Assembly (NCBI GenBank): GCA_934757155.1
Contig: CAKVLI010000008.1
Location: 1-64,000 of the forward strand
Direction: 5' to 3'
Source: an uncultured Candidatus Melainabacteria bacterium
Lineage (GTDB): Bacteria; Cyanobacteriota; Vampirovibrionia; Gastranaerophilales; Gastranaerophilaceae
DNA length: 64,000 bases
Below, in pieces: positions 1 through 7,109 of this stretch. Each line of letters starts with the position of its first letter. Position 1 is the stretch's first letter. A program made the translations under genes and the position numbers. The notes beneath the pieces are model-generated. The model ran no database searches and had not been told where the DNA came from. It was given only the letters and a program-made list of their open reading frames with translations.

Positions 1-55
1 TCCCTGTACTTTCTATTACGGCATTTTTTTTCAAAACTTTAGGTTTTTCTTTCAT
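1..55 (-). CDS. possible 5' end of a gene running off the left edge
   Basis: An ATG at 55-53 opens a frame of 18 codons that continues past base 1. The peptide is basic (begins MKEKPKVLKKN) and uses A/T-rich codons like its neighbours. infB often follows nusA in bacteria, but this fragment is too short to identify. No Shine-Dalgarno sequence precedes the ATG; instead an HLR1-like double repeat ends 3 bases upstream. The alternative is that this is promoter or leader DNA and the true start lies beyond the window. Low confidence either way. Confidence 0.3.
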   Translation of the reverse strand, partial: MKEKPKVLKKNAVIESTG

Positions 56-58
56 TTT

Positions 59-76
59 GTTACATTTCGTTACATT
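59..76 (+). promoter_or_regulatory. HLR1-like (RpaB-box) double repeat, perfect match
   Basis: Two direct repeats GTTACATT are separated by TC, matching all fixed positions of the cyanobacterial HLR1 consensus KTTACAWW-N2-KTTACAWW as I recall it. The box lies between the nusA terminator and the gene leaving the left edge. Like the rpoB box, it is written antisense to the gene it would control. Binding by an RpaB-type regulator is inference. Confidence 0.5.
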
Positions 77-80
77 TGTA

Positions 81-110
81 ACAAAAAAAGAGGGGCATTA
101 GCCCCTCTTT
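81..110 (-). terminator. intrinsic terminator of the rimP-nusA operon
   Basis: A perfect 10-bp stem (87-96 with 101-110, loop ATTA) has a GGGGC/GCCCC core. Read on the minus strand it is followed by a run of T (complement of 83-89). It lies 19 bases downstream of the nusA stop. Confidence 0.9.
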
Positions 111-128
111 AATATTGTAAAAATGTGA

Positions 129-1367
129 TTATTCAAGCGTTTCAGCGTCTTCTGTTTCAGAAGCTTCTTCTTGCGCTAAATCTTCTTCATCATAAGCTTG
201 TTGATTCATTTCTTCTTCAATTTCCTCTTGAATTTCATCAGAATCAACAGCTCTTTCTTCTTCTACATCTTCATCGTAGTCGTAGTTAGACGCTTTTGCA
301 TCTTCTTCGTTTTCCATTTGAGAAACGCTCTTGATATCGATTTTCCAACCGGTTAATCTGTGTGCAAGTCTTACGTTTTGACCTTCACGACCGATTGCAA
401 GTGAAAGCTGATCGTCCGGAACAACAACGAGAGCATCTTTCGTTTCTTCATCGTCTGTCATAATATCAACTGACACAACTCTTGCAGGAGAAATTGCGTT
501 AACTATATATTCAACAGGGTCCGGTGACCATCTTACGATATCGATTTTTTCGTTTTTCAATTCGCCAACGATAGTTTGAATTCTGGAACCTCTAGGTCCG
601 ATACAAGCGCCAACTGAATCAACTTCAGGGTCGTTTGACCAAACTGCAATTTTAGTTCTGAATCCTGCTTCACGAGCGATTGATTTAATTTCAACAATTC
701 CATCTTCAATTTCGGGAACTTCAAGTTCAAACAATTCTCTAACGATTTCTGCGTGAGCGTGAGAAACAATAACTTGAGGAAGTCTGTTGGTTTCTTTTAC
801 GTTAAGAACAAATACTCTGATTCTGTTACCGGGCTTGTAGTATTCACGAGGAATTTGTTCTCTTTGAGGCATTATTGCATCTGTTTTACCGATGTTAACA
901 ATAACGTTGCGGTTTTCAACTCTTTGAATAATACCTGTTACCAAAGTACCTTTCTTTTCCAAAAATTCATTAAGAATATTATTTCTTTCAGCATCTCTGA
1001 TTCTCTGAGTAATAACTTGTTTGGCAGATTGAGCAGCGATACGACCGAATTGATCAGGAGTTACTTCAATTTTTACTTCGTCATCAAGTTCAACTTCGTC
1101 ATCGATTTCCTTTGCTTCAGCAAGAGAAATTTGTGTATCAGGATCTTCAACTTCTTTAACAACAAGTTTTGTGCTGAATACACCGATTTCACCGGTTTGT
1201 TCATCCAAGATAGCCTCAATATTAGCAGCTTCTTTAACGTGCATGTGCTTTTTATAAGCAGCTACCATAGCATCGCAAAGAGATGCAATAAGCACATCTT
1301 TGGATATTCCGCGTTCTCTTTCAAGCTCTTCGCAAGCTTCAAATAATGCTGTACCAATTTTAATCAT
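129..1367 (-). CDS. nusA: transcription termination/antitermination factor NusA
   Basis: NusA binds RNA polymerase and nascent RNA and modulates pausing, termination and antitermination. The 412-residue protein has the order expected: N-terminal polymerase-binding domain (about 1-130), S1 domain (about 135-205), then two KH domains (about 210-350) with the conserved SVGACIGPRGSRIQ and AIGREGQNVRLA segments. It ends in a very acidic, Glu/Asp-rich tail of about 60 residues instead of the helical repeats found in gamma-proteobacterial NusA. AGGAG precedes the ATG by 7 bases. It is the second gene of the rimP-nusA operon (17-base gap) and is followed by a strong terminator, so any infB downstream is not simply co-transcribed. 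An attenuator-like terminator in the rimP leader suggests autoregulation. Confidence 0.97.
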   Translation of the reverse strand: MIKIGTALFEACEELERERGISKDVLIASLCDAMVAAYKKHMHVKEAANIEAILDEQTGEIGVFSTKLVVKEVEDPDTQISLAEAKEIDDEVELDDEVKIEVTPDQFGRIAAQSAKQVITQRIRDAERNNILNEFLEKKGTLVTGIIQRVENRNVIVNIGKTDAIMPQREQIPREYYKPGNRIRVFVLNVKETNRLPQVIVSHAHAEIVRELFELEVPEIEDGIVEIKSIAREAGFRTKIAVWSNDPEVDSVGACIGPRGSRIQTIVGELKNEKIDIVRWSPDPVEYIVNAISPARVVSVDIMTDDEETKDALVVVPDDQLSLAIGREGQNVRLAHRLTGWKIDIKSVSQMENEEDAKASNYDYDEDVEEERAVDSDEIQEEIEEEMNQQAYDEEDLAQEEASETEDAETLE

Positions 1368-1382
1368 TTGTGTTCTCCTATA

Positions 1383-1865
1383 TTAATCTATGTATAATTT
1401 CGCTGATTGTATGTTTGATTTTGGTATCTGTAATTCCTGACCGTCATCAAACCTAAAGAATTTTAAACCTTCGTTTTCGTCCCAATCAAGGATTTCGCCT
1501 TTAAAAATCTTTTCAGATTCGCCTTCAAGCGGAGTTTTGAGTTTTAAGCTTATTCTTCTGCCTTTAAATATTAAAAACTCTTTATCAGACTTGAATTTAC
1601 GCTCTAGCCCAGGAGATGAAACTTCAAGGTAGTATTTGACAGGAATAAGTTCATCCAGAAAATCATTAAGACTTCTTGTGACATTCTCGCAATCATCAAG
1701 AGTAATGTCTTTTTCATAAGAATAAAGATAGATTCTTAAATACCAACGATGATTTTCCTTAACAAACTCAATTTCGATAGGAATAAGGTTGTATCTCATC
1801 GCAGTATTTTCAATAAGCGGTGTGATTTTCTCCAAAACTTCGTATCTGTTAATATCTTGTTTCAT
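1383..1865 (-). CDS. rimP: ribosome maturation factor RimP
   Basis: RimP assists 30S subunit maturation. At 160 aa it has the family's usual size, with an N-terminal alpha/beta domain carrying the typical segment YYLEVSSPGLERKF (about residues 78-91) and a C-terminal SH3-like barrel. The neighbour is nusA, the standard partner. The ATG at 1865 follows AAGGAG by about 4 bases. The promoter lies at 1941-1969, and a terminator hairpin (1894-1916) sits between promoter and start codon, so expression is probably set by readthrough. Confidence 0.95.
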   Translation of the reverse strand: MKQDINRYEVLEKITPLIENTAMRYNLIPIEIEFVKENHRWYLRIYLYSYEKDITLDDCENVTRSLNDFLDELIPVKYYLEVSSPGLERKFKSDKEFLIFKGRRISLKLKTPLEGESEKIFKGEILDWDENEGLKFFRFDDGQELQIPKSNIQSAKLYID

Positions 1866-1886
1866 CCTGCTCCTTAAGGTTTACTA

Positions 1887-1916
1887 ATAAAAAAAGAACG
1901 GGAAATGACCGTTCTT
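1887..1916 (-). terminator. intrinsic terminator in the rimP-nusA leader (attenuator candidate)
   Basis: The stem AAGAACGG/CCGTTCTT (1894-1901 with 1909-1916, 7-nt loop) is followed on the minus strand by seven T residues (complement of 1889-1895). On the plus strand no T run follows, so it acts on minus-strand transcription. The only minus-strand promoter seen upstream is 25 bases away, and no minus-strand gene lies upstream until 6199, so it can only act on the rimP-nusA transcript itself. Confidence 0.75.
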
Positions 1917-1940
1917 CTTTAAGAAACTATTCACAAAATG

Positions 1941-1969
1941 AGTATAGCAAAAAATAATCATTTTGTAAA
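1941..1969 (-). promoter_or_regulatory. sigma-70-type promoter of rimP-nusA
   Basis: On the minus strand, TTTACA (complement of 1964-1969) is followed after exactly 17 bases by TATACT (complement of 1941-1946). Predicted transcription starts near 1934, giving a leader of about 70 nt that contains the 1894-1916 hairpin. Its -35 box overlaps that of the divergent lysS promoter. Confidence 0.75.
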
Positions 1970-1991
1970 TGTTTTTATGTTACGATATTAT
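1963..1991 (+). promoter_or_regulatory. sigma-70-type promoter of lysS
   Basis: TTGTAA at 1963-1968, a 17-base spacer and TATTAT at 1986-1991. The predicted start is near 1998, a leader of about 22 nt with AGAGGG before the lysS ATG. The -35 hexamer shares five bases with the minus-strand rimP -35 hexamer. Confidence 0.6.
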
Positions 1992-2019
1992 TAACGAAAC
2001 ATTGTAAGAGGGAATAAAA

Positions 2020-3555
2020 ATGACACAAAACACGAAAGAGCCGATTTCGGCAAAAGAAACAATAAGACAAACCAGAATTCAAAAGCTTGCAGAGCTTGCA
2101 GATAAAGGGATTAATCCATATCCGTATTCATTTGATAAAGATGCTGATGCAAAATTTTTGCAAGACAAGTATAAAGACCTTCCAGCCGGTGAAGAAACTG
2201 AAGATTATTATTCAGTTGCAGGCCGCGTAATGGCAATCAGAAACACAGGTATGTTTATCGACTTGATGGATTCAACTGGAAAAATTCAAATATTTTCACA
2301 CAAAGAAAATATGGATTCAGAAATGGTTAAGACTCTTAAGCTCGTTGATATCGGTGATATCGTAGGTTTTTACGGCTCTATCAGAAGAACTCCGAGAGGA
2401 GAACTTTCTATCAAGGCAAAAACATTTAAAATGCTTTCAAAATCATTGTTACCATTACCTAACAAACAGATTAGTGAAGAAAAACTTGAACAATTGAAGG
2501 CATATCACAATATGAACGATACTGAAACTAAGTATCGTCAAAGATATGTTGACTTGATTATGAACGAAAAAACAAGAGATACTTTCAGAAAAAGAAGTTT
2601 GATTATTCAAAAGGTTAGAGAATATTTGAACAGCCAAGGATTTTTGGAAGTTGAAACTCCTATGTTACATACTCAAGCGTCTGGTGCTAACGCAAGACCG
2701 TTTATTACTCATCATAACGCATTAGACATGGATTTGACACTTAGAATTGCTCCTGAATTGCACTTAAAAAGACTTATGGTCGGCGGTTTGAGTGAAAAAA
2801 TCTATGAACTTTCAAGATGCTTTAGAAACGAAGGTATTGATACTCGTCACAACCCGGAATTTACTATGATTGAGTTGTATCAATCTTATGTTGATTATAA
2901 TGAGATGATGGCATTGACTGAAAACCTTGTTGCCTATGTTGCACAAGAAGTTTTGGGTACTACAAAAATCAAATATGGAGAAAACGAAATTGATTTAACC
3001 CCGCCTTGGGATAGAAAAACAATGCTTGGTGCAATCAAAGAATACACCGGTGTTGATTTTGGCGAATTCTTTACTGCTCAGGAAGCTTATGAAAAAGCAA
3101 AAGCTATGCATATTGAAGTGGATGAAGCTATGAACTGGGGACAAGTTGTTGAAGCTGTGTTTGAAGCTAAAGTTGAACCGACTTTAATTCAACCGGTTCA
3201 CATTATTGACTACCCTAGAGAAATCTCTCCGCTTGCCAAAGTTCACAGAGATAACGATAGATTAACCGAACGTTTTGAAACAAGAGTTAACGGCTGGGAA
3301 ATTGCAAACGCGTTCTCTGAACTTACTGACCCGATTGATCAGCGCCACAGATTTGAAGCACAAGCTATAGCTAAGGCTAACGGTGATGAAGAAGCGATGG
3401 AAATTGATGAAGATTATATCAATGCTCTAGAATACGGCTTAGCTCCTACAGGCGGTATGGGAATGGGAATCGACAGATTGGTAATGTTATTAACCAATTC
3501 GCCAACAATTAGAGATGTAATCGCCTTCCCTACATTGAAAAAACAAGAAAATTAA
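2020..3555 (+). CDS. lysS: lysyl-tRNA synthetase, class II
   Basis: Charges tRNA-Lys with lysine using ATP. The 511-residue protein has an N-terminal OB-fold anticodon-binding domain (about 60-160) and the class II catalytic core: motif 2 around RCFRNEGIDTRHNPEFTMIE and motif 3 as GLAPTGGMGMGIDRLVML near the C-terminus. AGAGGG sits 7 bases before the ATG. It is followed by a strong terminator whose T run abuts thiL. A tRNA-Lys(UUU) gene lies 4.6 kb downstream. Length and motifs are normal. Confidence 0.98.
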   Translation: MTQNTKEPISAKETIRQTRIQKLAELADKGINPYPYSFDKDADAKFLQDKYKDLPAGEETEDYYSVAGRVMAIRNTGMFIDLMDSTGKIQIFSHKENMDSEMVKTLKLVDIGDIVGFYGSIRRTPRGELSIKAKTFKMLSKSLLPLPNKQISEEKLEQLKAYHNMNDTETKYRQRYVDLIMNEKTRDTFRKRSLIIQKVREYLNSQGFLEVETPMLHTQASGANARPFITHHNALDMDLTLRIAPELHLKRLMVGGLSEKIYELSRCFRNEGIDTRHNPEFTMIELYQSYVDYNEMMALTENLVAYVAQEVLGTTKIKYGENEIDLTPPWDRKTMLGAIKEYTGVDFGEFFTAQEAYEKAKAMHIEVDEAMNWGQVVEAVFEAKVEPTLIQPVHIIDYPREISPLAKVHRDNDRLTERFETRVNGWEIANAFSELTDPIDQRHRFEAQAIAKANGDEEAMEIDEDYINALEYGLAPTGGMGMGIDRLVMLLTNSPTIRDVIAFPTLKKQEN

Positions 3556-3563
3556 TAATTATT

Positions 3564-3589
3564 CGGGCGGCGAAAGCCGCCTGTTTTTT
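3564..3589 (+). terminator. intrinsic terminator after lysS
   Basis: A GC-rich stem (3564-3571 with 3576-3583) closes a GAAA tetraloop and is followed by six T (3584-3589). The T run ends 6 bases before the thiL start, so thiL-ispD depend on readthrough or on a promoter not recognised here. Confidence 0.9.
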
Positions 3590-3595
3590 AGGAAT

Positions 3596-4453
3596 ATGAA
3601 AGAACTTGAGTTTATAAAAATTATCAATAATATTACGAAATCGCCTTACTTGGGTGATGACTGTGCGTATTTGAAGGATGAAGGGCTAGTTATAACGCAG
3701 GACAACTTTGTGGAAGACGTTCATTTTAAACGCGAGTGGGCAACTCCTTATCAAATCGGATATAAAGCTGCAGTTGTAAACATTAGCGATCTTCTTGCTG
3801 CCGGTGCGATTCCGAAATATCTTACAATTGGCTTATCTATACCAAATGATATTAATGATGAATTTGTCAAAGAATTTTATCTTGGAATTAAAGCAGGCTC
3901 TTATGGTGCAGAAGTTGTCGGAGGCGATATAACCGGTGCCGATAAGGTTTTTGTTTCAGTAACCGCTATTGGTTCAGACGAAGGACGAAAAATCTCTTCA
4001 AGAAAAAATGCAAAAGTCGGTTATAAAGTTATAACGTTTGGCAAATACGGGTTGAGTACTCTAGGATTAAATGAGCTTATAAATGGCGGAAATAATCAAG
4101 AATTAATCAGGGCTCATTTAGAGCCTTCTCTCAAAGTTGAGTTTTCAAAAGCTATTTCTACACAAATTACAACAAATTATGCGATGATGGACACGTCAGA
4201 CGGCTTAGCTGATGCTTTATATAAAATAGCTGAAGCCAGTGGTGTAAGAATTTGCGCAAAGAAAATCGAGGGAATGTTTTGCGCTGAGGATTACAACCTT
4301 GTAGCCGCCGTTCCGGCTGAATTTTTGACTAAAATTTCTGACTATGAAATTATTGGCGAGGTTAAAAAGTTTGACGGATGCTATTTAGAAATTGATGGCA
4401 AAAGATTTAATAATTATGATAAATTAGGTACTTACAACCATTTTGGAGAATAA
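3596..4453 (+). CDS. thiL: thiamine-monophosphate kinase ThiL
   Basis: Phosphorylates thiamine monophosphate to thiamine diphosphate with ATP, the last step of cofactor synthesis. The 285-residue protein shows the PurM/ThiL-type N-terminal domain with GDDCAY (about 20-25) and DNFVEDVHF (about 36-44), the metal/nucleotide segment VVNISDLLAAGA and VVGGDITGADKV, and the C-terminal-domain segment MMDTSDGLADAL. It is somewhat shorter than the usual 310-330 residues. Only a weak AGGA precedes the ATG, and it starts just behind the lysS terminator. ispD follows after one base. A thiamine diphosphate-dependent transketolase half is encoded at 50759. Confidence 0.9.
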   Translation: MKELEFIKIINNITKSPYLGDDCAYLKDEGLVITQDNFVEDVHFKREWATPYQIGYKAAVVNISDLLAAGAIPKYLTIGLSIPNDINDEFVKEFYLGIKAGSYGAEVVGGDITGADKVFVSVTAIGSDEGRKISSRKNAKVGYKVITFGKYGLSTLGLNELINGGNNQELIRAHLEPSLKVEFSKAISTQITTNYAMMDTSDGLADALYKIAEASGVRICAKKIEGMFCAEDYNLVAAVPAEFLTKISDYEIIGEVKKFDGCYLEIDGKRFNNYDKLGTYNHFGE

Positions 4454-4454
4454 T

Positions 4455-5105
4455 ATGACAAAATTTTCTTTAATAGTAACCGCCGGAGGAACTTCCTCCA
4501 GATACGGAAATAAAAATAAATTGTTAGAGCTTCTTGATGATAAAACTGTCATTGAGCATACTGTTTCAGCGTTTTTGGATTTTGACGAGATAGATGAGGT
4601 CATAATTCCTACTAACGTTTCCATTAAAAAGGAGTTTGAAAAATTGCTCATAGATAAACGCATTAAACTTATAGAAGGTGGTGAAACTCGTCAAAAATCA
4701 GTGTTTAACGCTTTAAACGAGGTTAAAAATGAGTATGTAATTATCCACGACGGCGCCAGACCTTTGATTGGAAAAGGTGTAATTTCGCAGGTTATGGATT
4801 TAGTTGTGCTTAAAAATGCGGTTTCAGTTATGACAAAAACAACAGATACGATTAAAGAAGTCGATGAAAACGGTATAATTGTAAGAACGATTGACCGTTC
4901 AAAGCTTTATAACACTCAAACTCCGCAAGCTTTCAAGACTGATTTAATCAAAGATGCACACGAAAAACTCAAAGAAGAGCATTTTACCGATGATTCATCT
5001 ATGTTGGAAAAGCTTGGAATTCCTGTATCTATTGTTTTGGGCAGTTATACTAATATAAAAATTACGACAAAAAGTGATTTAGATTTTGCCAAGCTCTATA
5101 TTTAA
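4455..5105 (+). CDS. ispD: 2-C-methyl-D-erythritol 4-phosphate cytidylyltransferase IspD
   Basis: Transfers CMP to MEP in the non-mevalonate isoprenoid pathway. The N-terminal nucleotide-binding segment TAGGTSSRYGNKNKLLELL, HDGARPLI and the C-terminal DDSSMLEKLG region are typical. The length of 216 aa is slightly below the usual 225-240. I start at the ATG at 4455, six bases after GGAG; an in-frame TTG at 4443 lies inside thiL and upstream of the ribosome-binding site. The next MEP-pathway gene found, ispC/dxr, is at 8408 on the same strand. Confidence 0.95.
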   Translation: MTKFSLIVTAGGTSSRYGNKNKLLELLDDKTVIEHTVSAFLDFDEIDEVIIPTNVSIKKEFEKLLIDKRIKLIEGGETRQKSVFNALNEVKNEYVIIHDGARPLIGKGVISQVMDLVVLKNAVSVMTKTTDTIKEVDENGIIVRTIDRSKLYNTQTPQAFKTDLIKDAHEKLKEEHFTDDSSMLEKLGIPVSIVLGSYTNIKITTKSDLDFAKLYI

Positions 5106-5261
5106 ACAATCGCACTAGATATTTAGCAGTATAACATATTATCAATGCGTGGTTTTCGTAAGTAATTATGCTTATTTGAGCTGAAAAATTTTTAAATAGA
5201 CCGTTTAATAGTCCATTATATAAAAACCTTTTATAGTGGTAACAACTAAGGTAGTACTACT

Positions 5262-6140
5262 ATGAAAAAAATTTTTATAATAACCTCAATATTTATATAT
5301 TTATTTGCTTTTATCCCTGTAGAAAGCTTTGCTTTGCCAAATACCCAAAATGCAGAAATCTCAAAGATTGAAAACGATTTATATGGTTTTGATTACACAA
5401 GTGATGCACTTCAAAACCGCGTATCAAGGCTTGAGAAAACTATTTACGGCAAAGCATCGACCGGCGATATAAAAAAACGTATATTGCGCTTGTCCAACGA
5501 TATTTTAGCGGAGCAAATTGGGCTTCAAATTCCACCTGTAGAAGATACTTTTAATGAAGATGAAATCGCAAAAGCTGATAACACAGTGAGCTATCCGGTT
5601 GTAGATGAAATAGAGATGAAGCTGTTTAATAAAACCTACAAAGAACGAGATTTCCATACTCGTATTGTAACAATCGAAAGAAAACTGTTTGGTAAAATTT
5701 ATGATGTGGATGATTATTCAACTCGTATGGACAGAATTAAAAACGAAATGTCTCCTACAATTGCAAAAGAAAATAACCGCTATAATTATGACAATAACGC
5801 GCTTACATCTTCTGATTTAAGTGGATTAAATTCAAGCAGGTATTCAGTTATGCCTTATGGACAACGAAATTATACGAGGCCGTATGCTAATTACGGAGAT
5901 TATGCTAACGATTTTCCTCCGCCGGAGAACCTCAATGATGAGCTCGCACAGCTTGAATATGACACATTCGGAACGGAGTTCTCTAATGAAGACACGAAAA
6001 CACGTATAAAACGTTTGAATAGTGTTAATAAGGCGAAAAAATCTTCAAAACGTTATGATTCTCAAAAATTCCAGCAGAGAATGTCTACCGCAATGGAAAT
6101 CGGCGCAATGTTACTGATGATTCTAGCAATGGTTCTGTAA
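5262..6140 (+). CDS. secreted protein with L(Y/F)G repeats, unknown function
   Basis: 292 residues. A signal peptide or anchor occupies about 1-25 (MKKIF, hydrophobic run, VESFALP). The body contains about five copies of a unit of roughly 22 residues built as acidic-x-x-L-(Y/F)-G ... R-(I/V)-x-x-(I/L)-E: around 36-58, 57-77, 116-138, 137-150 and 230-252. A Tyr/Asn/Pro-rich linker lies between (about 165-225), and a hydrophobic segment (about 276-292) ends the protein. Such repeats suggest helical hairpins in an envelope protein. I do not recognise a characterised family; I suspect it is restricted to Melainabacteria and relatives. A bidirectional terminator follows. Confidence 0.8.
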   Translation: MKKIFIITSIFIYLFAFIPVESFALPNTQNAEISKIENDLYGFDYTSDALQNRVSRLEKTIYGKASTGDIKKRILRLSNDILAEQIGLQIPPVEDTFNEDEIAKADNTVSYPVVDEIEMKLFNKTYKERDFHTRIVTIERKLFGKIYDVDDYSTRMDRIKNEMSPTIAKENNRYNYDNNALTSSDLSGLNSSRYSVMPYGQRNYTRPYANYGDYANDFPPPENLNDELAQLEYDTFGTEFSNEDTKTRIKRLNSVNKAKKSSKRYDSQKFQQRMSTAMEIGAMLLMILAMVL

Positions 6141-6145
6141 TATAA

Positions 6146-6184
6146 AAGACATCCGCCTTTTGGGTGGCGGATGTCTTGTTTTAT
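6146..6184. terminator. bidirectional terminator between convergent genes
   Basis: A perfect 12-bp stem (AAGACATCCGCC 6146-6157 with 6166-6177, 8-nt loop) is followed by GTTTT on the plus strand and by T/A-rich sequence on the minus strand. It lies between the stops of the plus gene ending at 6140 and the minus gene ending at 6199. Confidence 0.85.
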
Positions 6185-6198
6185 AATGATTATAATTA

Positions 6199-6930
6199 TT
6201 AACCGAGTCCGAATTTTGGAGCTGCGTTTTGAGCTTCGTTTGATATAAGTTGGTCGTAAGATTGAATTTCCTGATTGATTCTTGTCAGTCTTGTTTCTCT
6301 TTGAGTTTTGTCCAACTCCATCATTGTCTCTTGGTAACTCAATGCATCGAGTGCCGCATCCTGTTCTGCTTGCAACTGTTCTTTTTGAGCTTCCAACCAT
6401 ATTGATACATTGTCGCTGTATTGTTGGCTTGCCTGTTGAACACCCATTCTGGCTTGATCCTGCATCATTCTTGCGGCATTCATTGCCTGCATAAATATCT
6501 TAACATCGTCTTCAGTGTAGTTTTCATAGATATATTTACCAGCGTTATCAGGATCTTCCTTCGTCAAGAACTTGCCGTTAGTCATATATTCATCGCGCAT
6601 AGCCTCAGCAGTTTTTTGTGAAAGACCATTTTTAACAGCAATATCAAGCATGTTTTGATAGATATAACCATTCATTCCGCCCAAACTCCAAGGATTTACG
6701 GAATCTGTTCCAAAACCCGCCATTGATCTAAAGTACATAGATGCATTATTCTGCATTGACTTAGCTTGAGATTCTAATTGTTGGAATAAACTTGTATATC
6801 TTTTTTGAGTTCTTTCAATATTCTTCTGTATACGGTCGAGTCCGCTCGAATATTTTGCGACCTCGAGAGTAAGCTGGTTCTTTTCTCGAACCAATCTCAG
6901 TTTTTGATATACTGCTAACAAAAGTGCCAT
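6199..6930 (-). CDS. coiled-coil protein of unknown function
   Basis: 243 residues beginning MALLLAVYQKLRLVREKNQL, without a cleavable signal peptide. Long predicted helices rich in Gln, Glu, Lys and Ala (about 10-70 and 150-235) flank a Gly/Ser/Asn/Pro-bearing middle (about 70-105). It resembles in style, not in alignable sequence, the protein at 36822: both are small, hydrophilic and Gln-rich, begin MA-x-LL/AALL, and have an HLR1-like box upstream. Sequence alone does not give a role; a secreted or cytoskeleton-like structural protein is possible. The perfect HLR1-like repeat at 7017-7034 lies about 87-104 bases upstream. Confidence 0.75.
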   Translation of the reverse strand: MALLLAVYQKLRLVREKNQLTLEVAKYSSGLDRIQKNIERTQKRYTSLFQQLESQAKSMQNNASMYFRSMAGFGTDSVNPWSLGGMNGYIYQNMLDIAVKNGLSQKTAEAMRDEYMTNGKFLTKEDPDNAGKYIYENYTEDDVKIFMQAMNAARMMQDQARMGVQQASQQYSDNVSIWLEAQKEQLQAEQDAALDALSYQETMMELDKTQRETRLTRINQEIQSYDQLISNEAQNAAPKFGLG

Positions 6931-7016
6931 TTTTCTGCTTACCTCGTATACATTTTTATACTCTTATATATATTAAGTATGTTTGAAACGTAGAATTGCG
7001 CATTTCCAACTGTTTT

Positions 7017-7034
7017 GTTACAAAACTTTACATT
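7017..7034 (+). promoter_or_regulatory. HLR1-like (RpaB-box) double repeat, perfect match
   Basis: GTTACAAA-AC-TTTACATT fits KTTACAWW-N2-KTTACAWW at every fixed position. A further inverted half-site AATGTAAC lies at 7045-7052. The box is between the divergent genes at 6930 (minus) and 7110 (plus). Its orientation, antisense to the minus-strand gene, matches that at rpoB. Confidence 0.5.
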
Positions 7035-7109
7035 AGAACGCTAAAATGTAACACAAGATAAAAATTTTGTATTTGATTAAATAAGAAAATAATTATAAAA
7101 TAATAAGGA

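Noticed and set aside
753..1346. 197-codon open frame on the plus strand antisense to nusA
   Set aside because: It lies wholly within nusA, has no ribosome-binding site, and its Phe/Asn/Ser-rich translation is what the complement of an A-rich acidic gene gives.
3556..3595. possible TPP riboswitch before thiL
   Set aside because: Only 40 bases separate lysS and thiL and they are filled by the lysS terminator.
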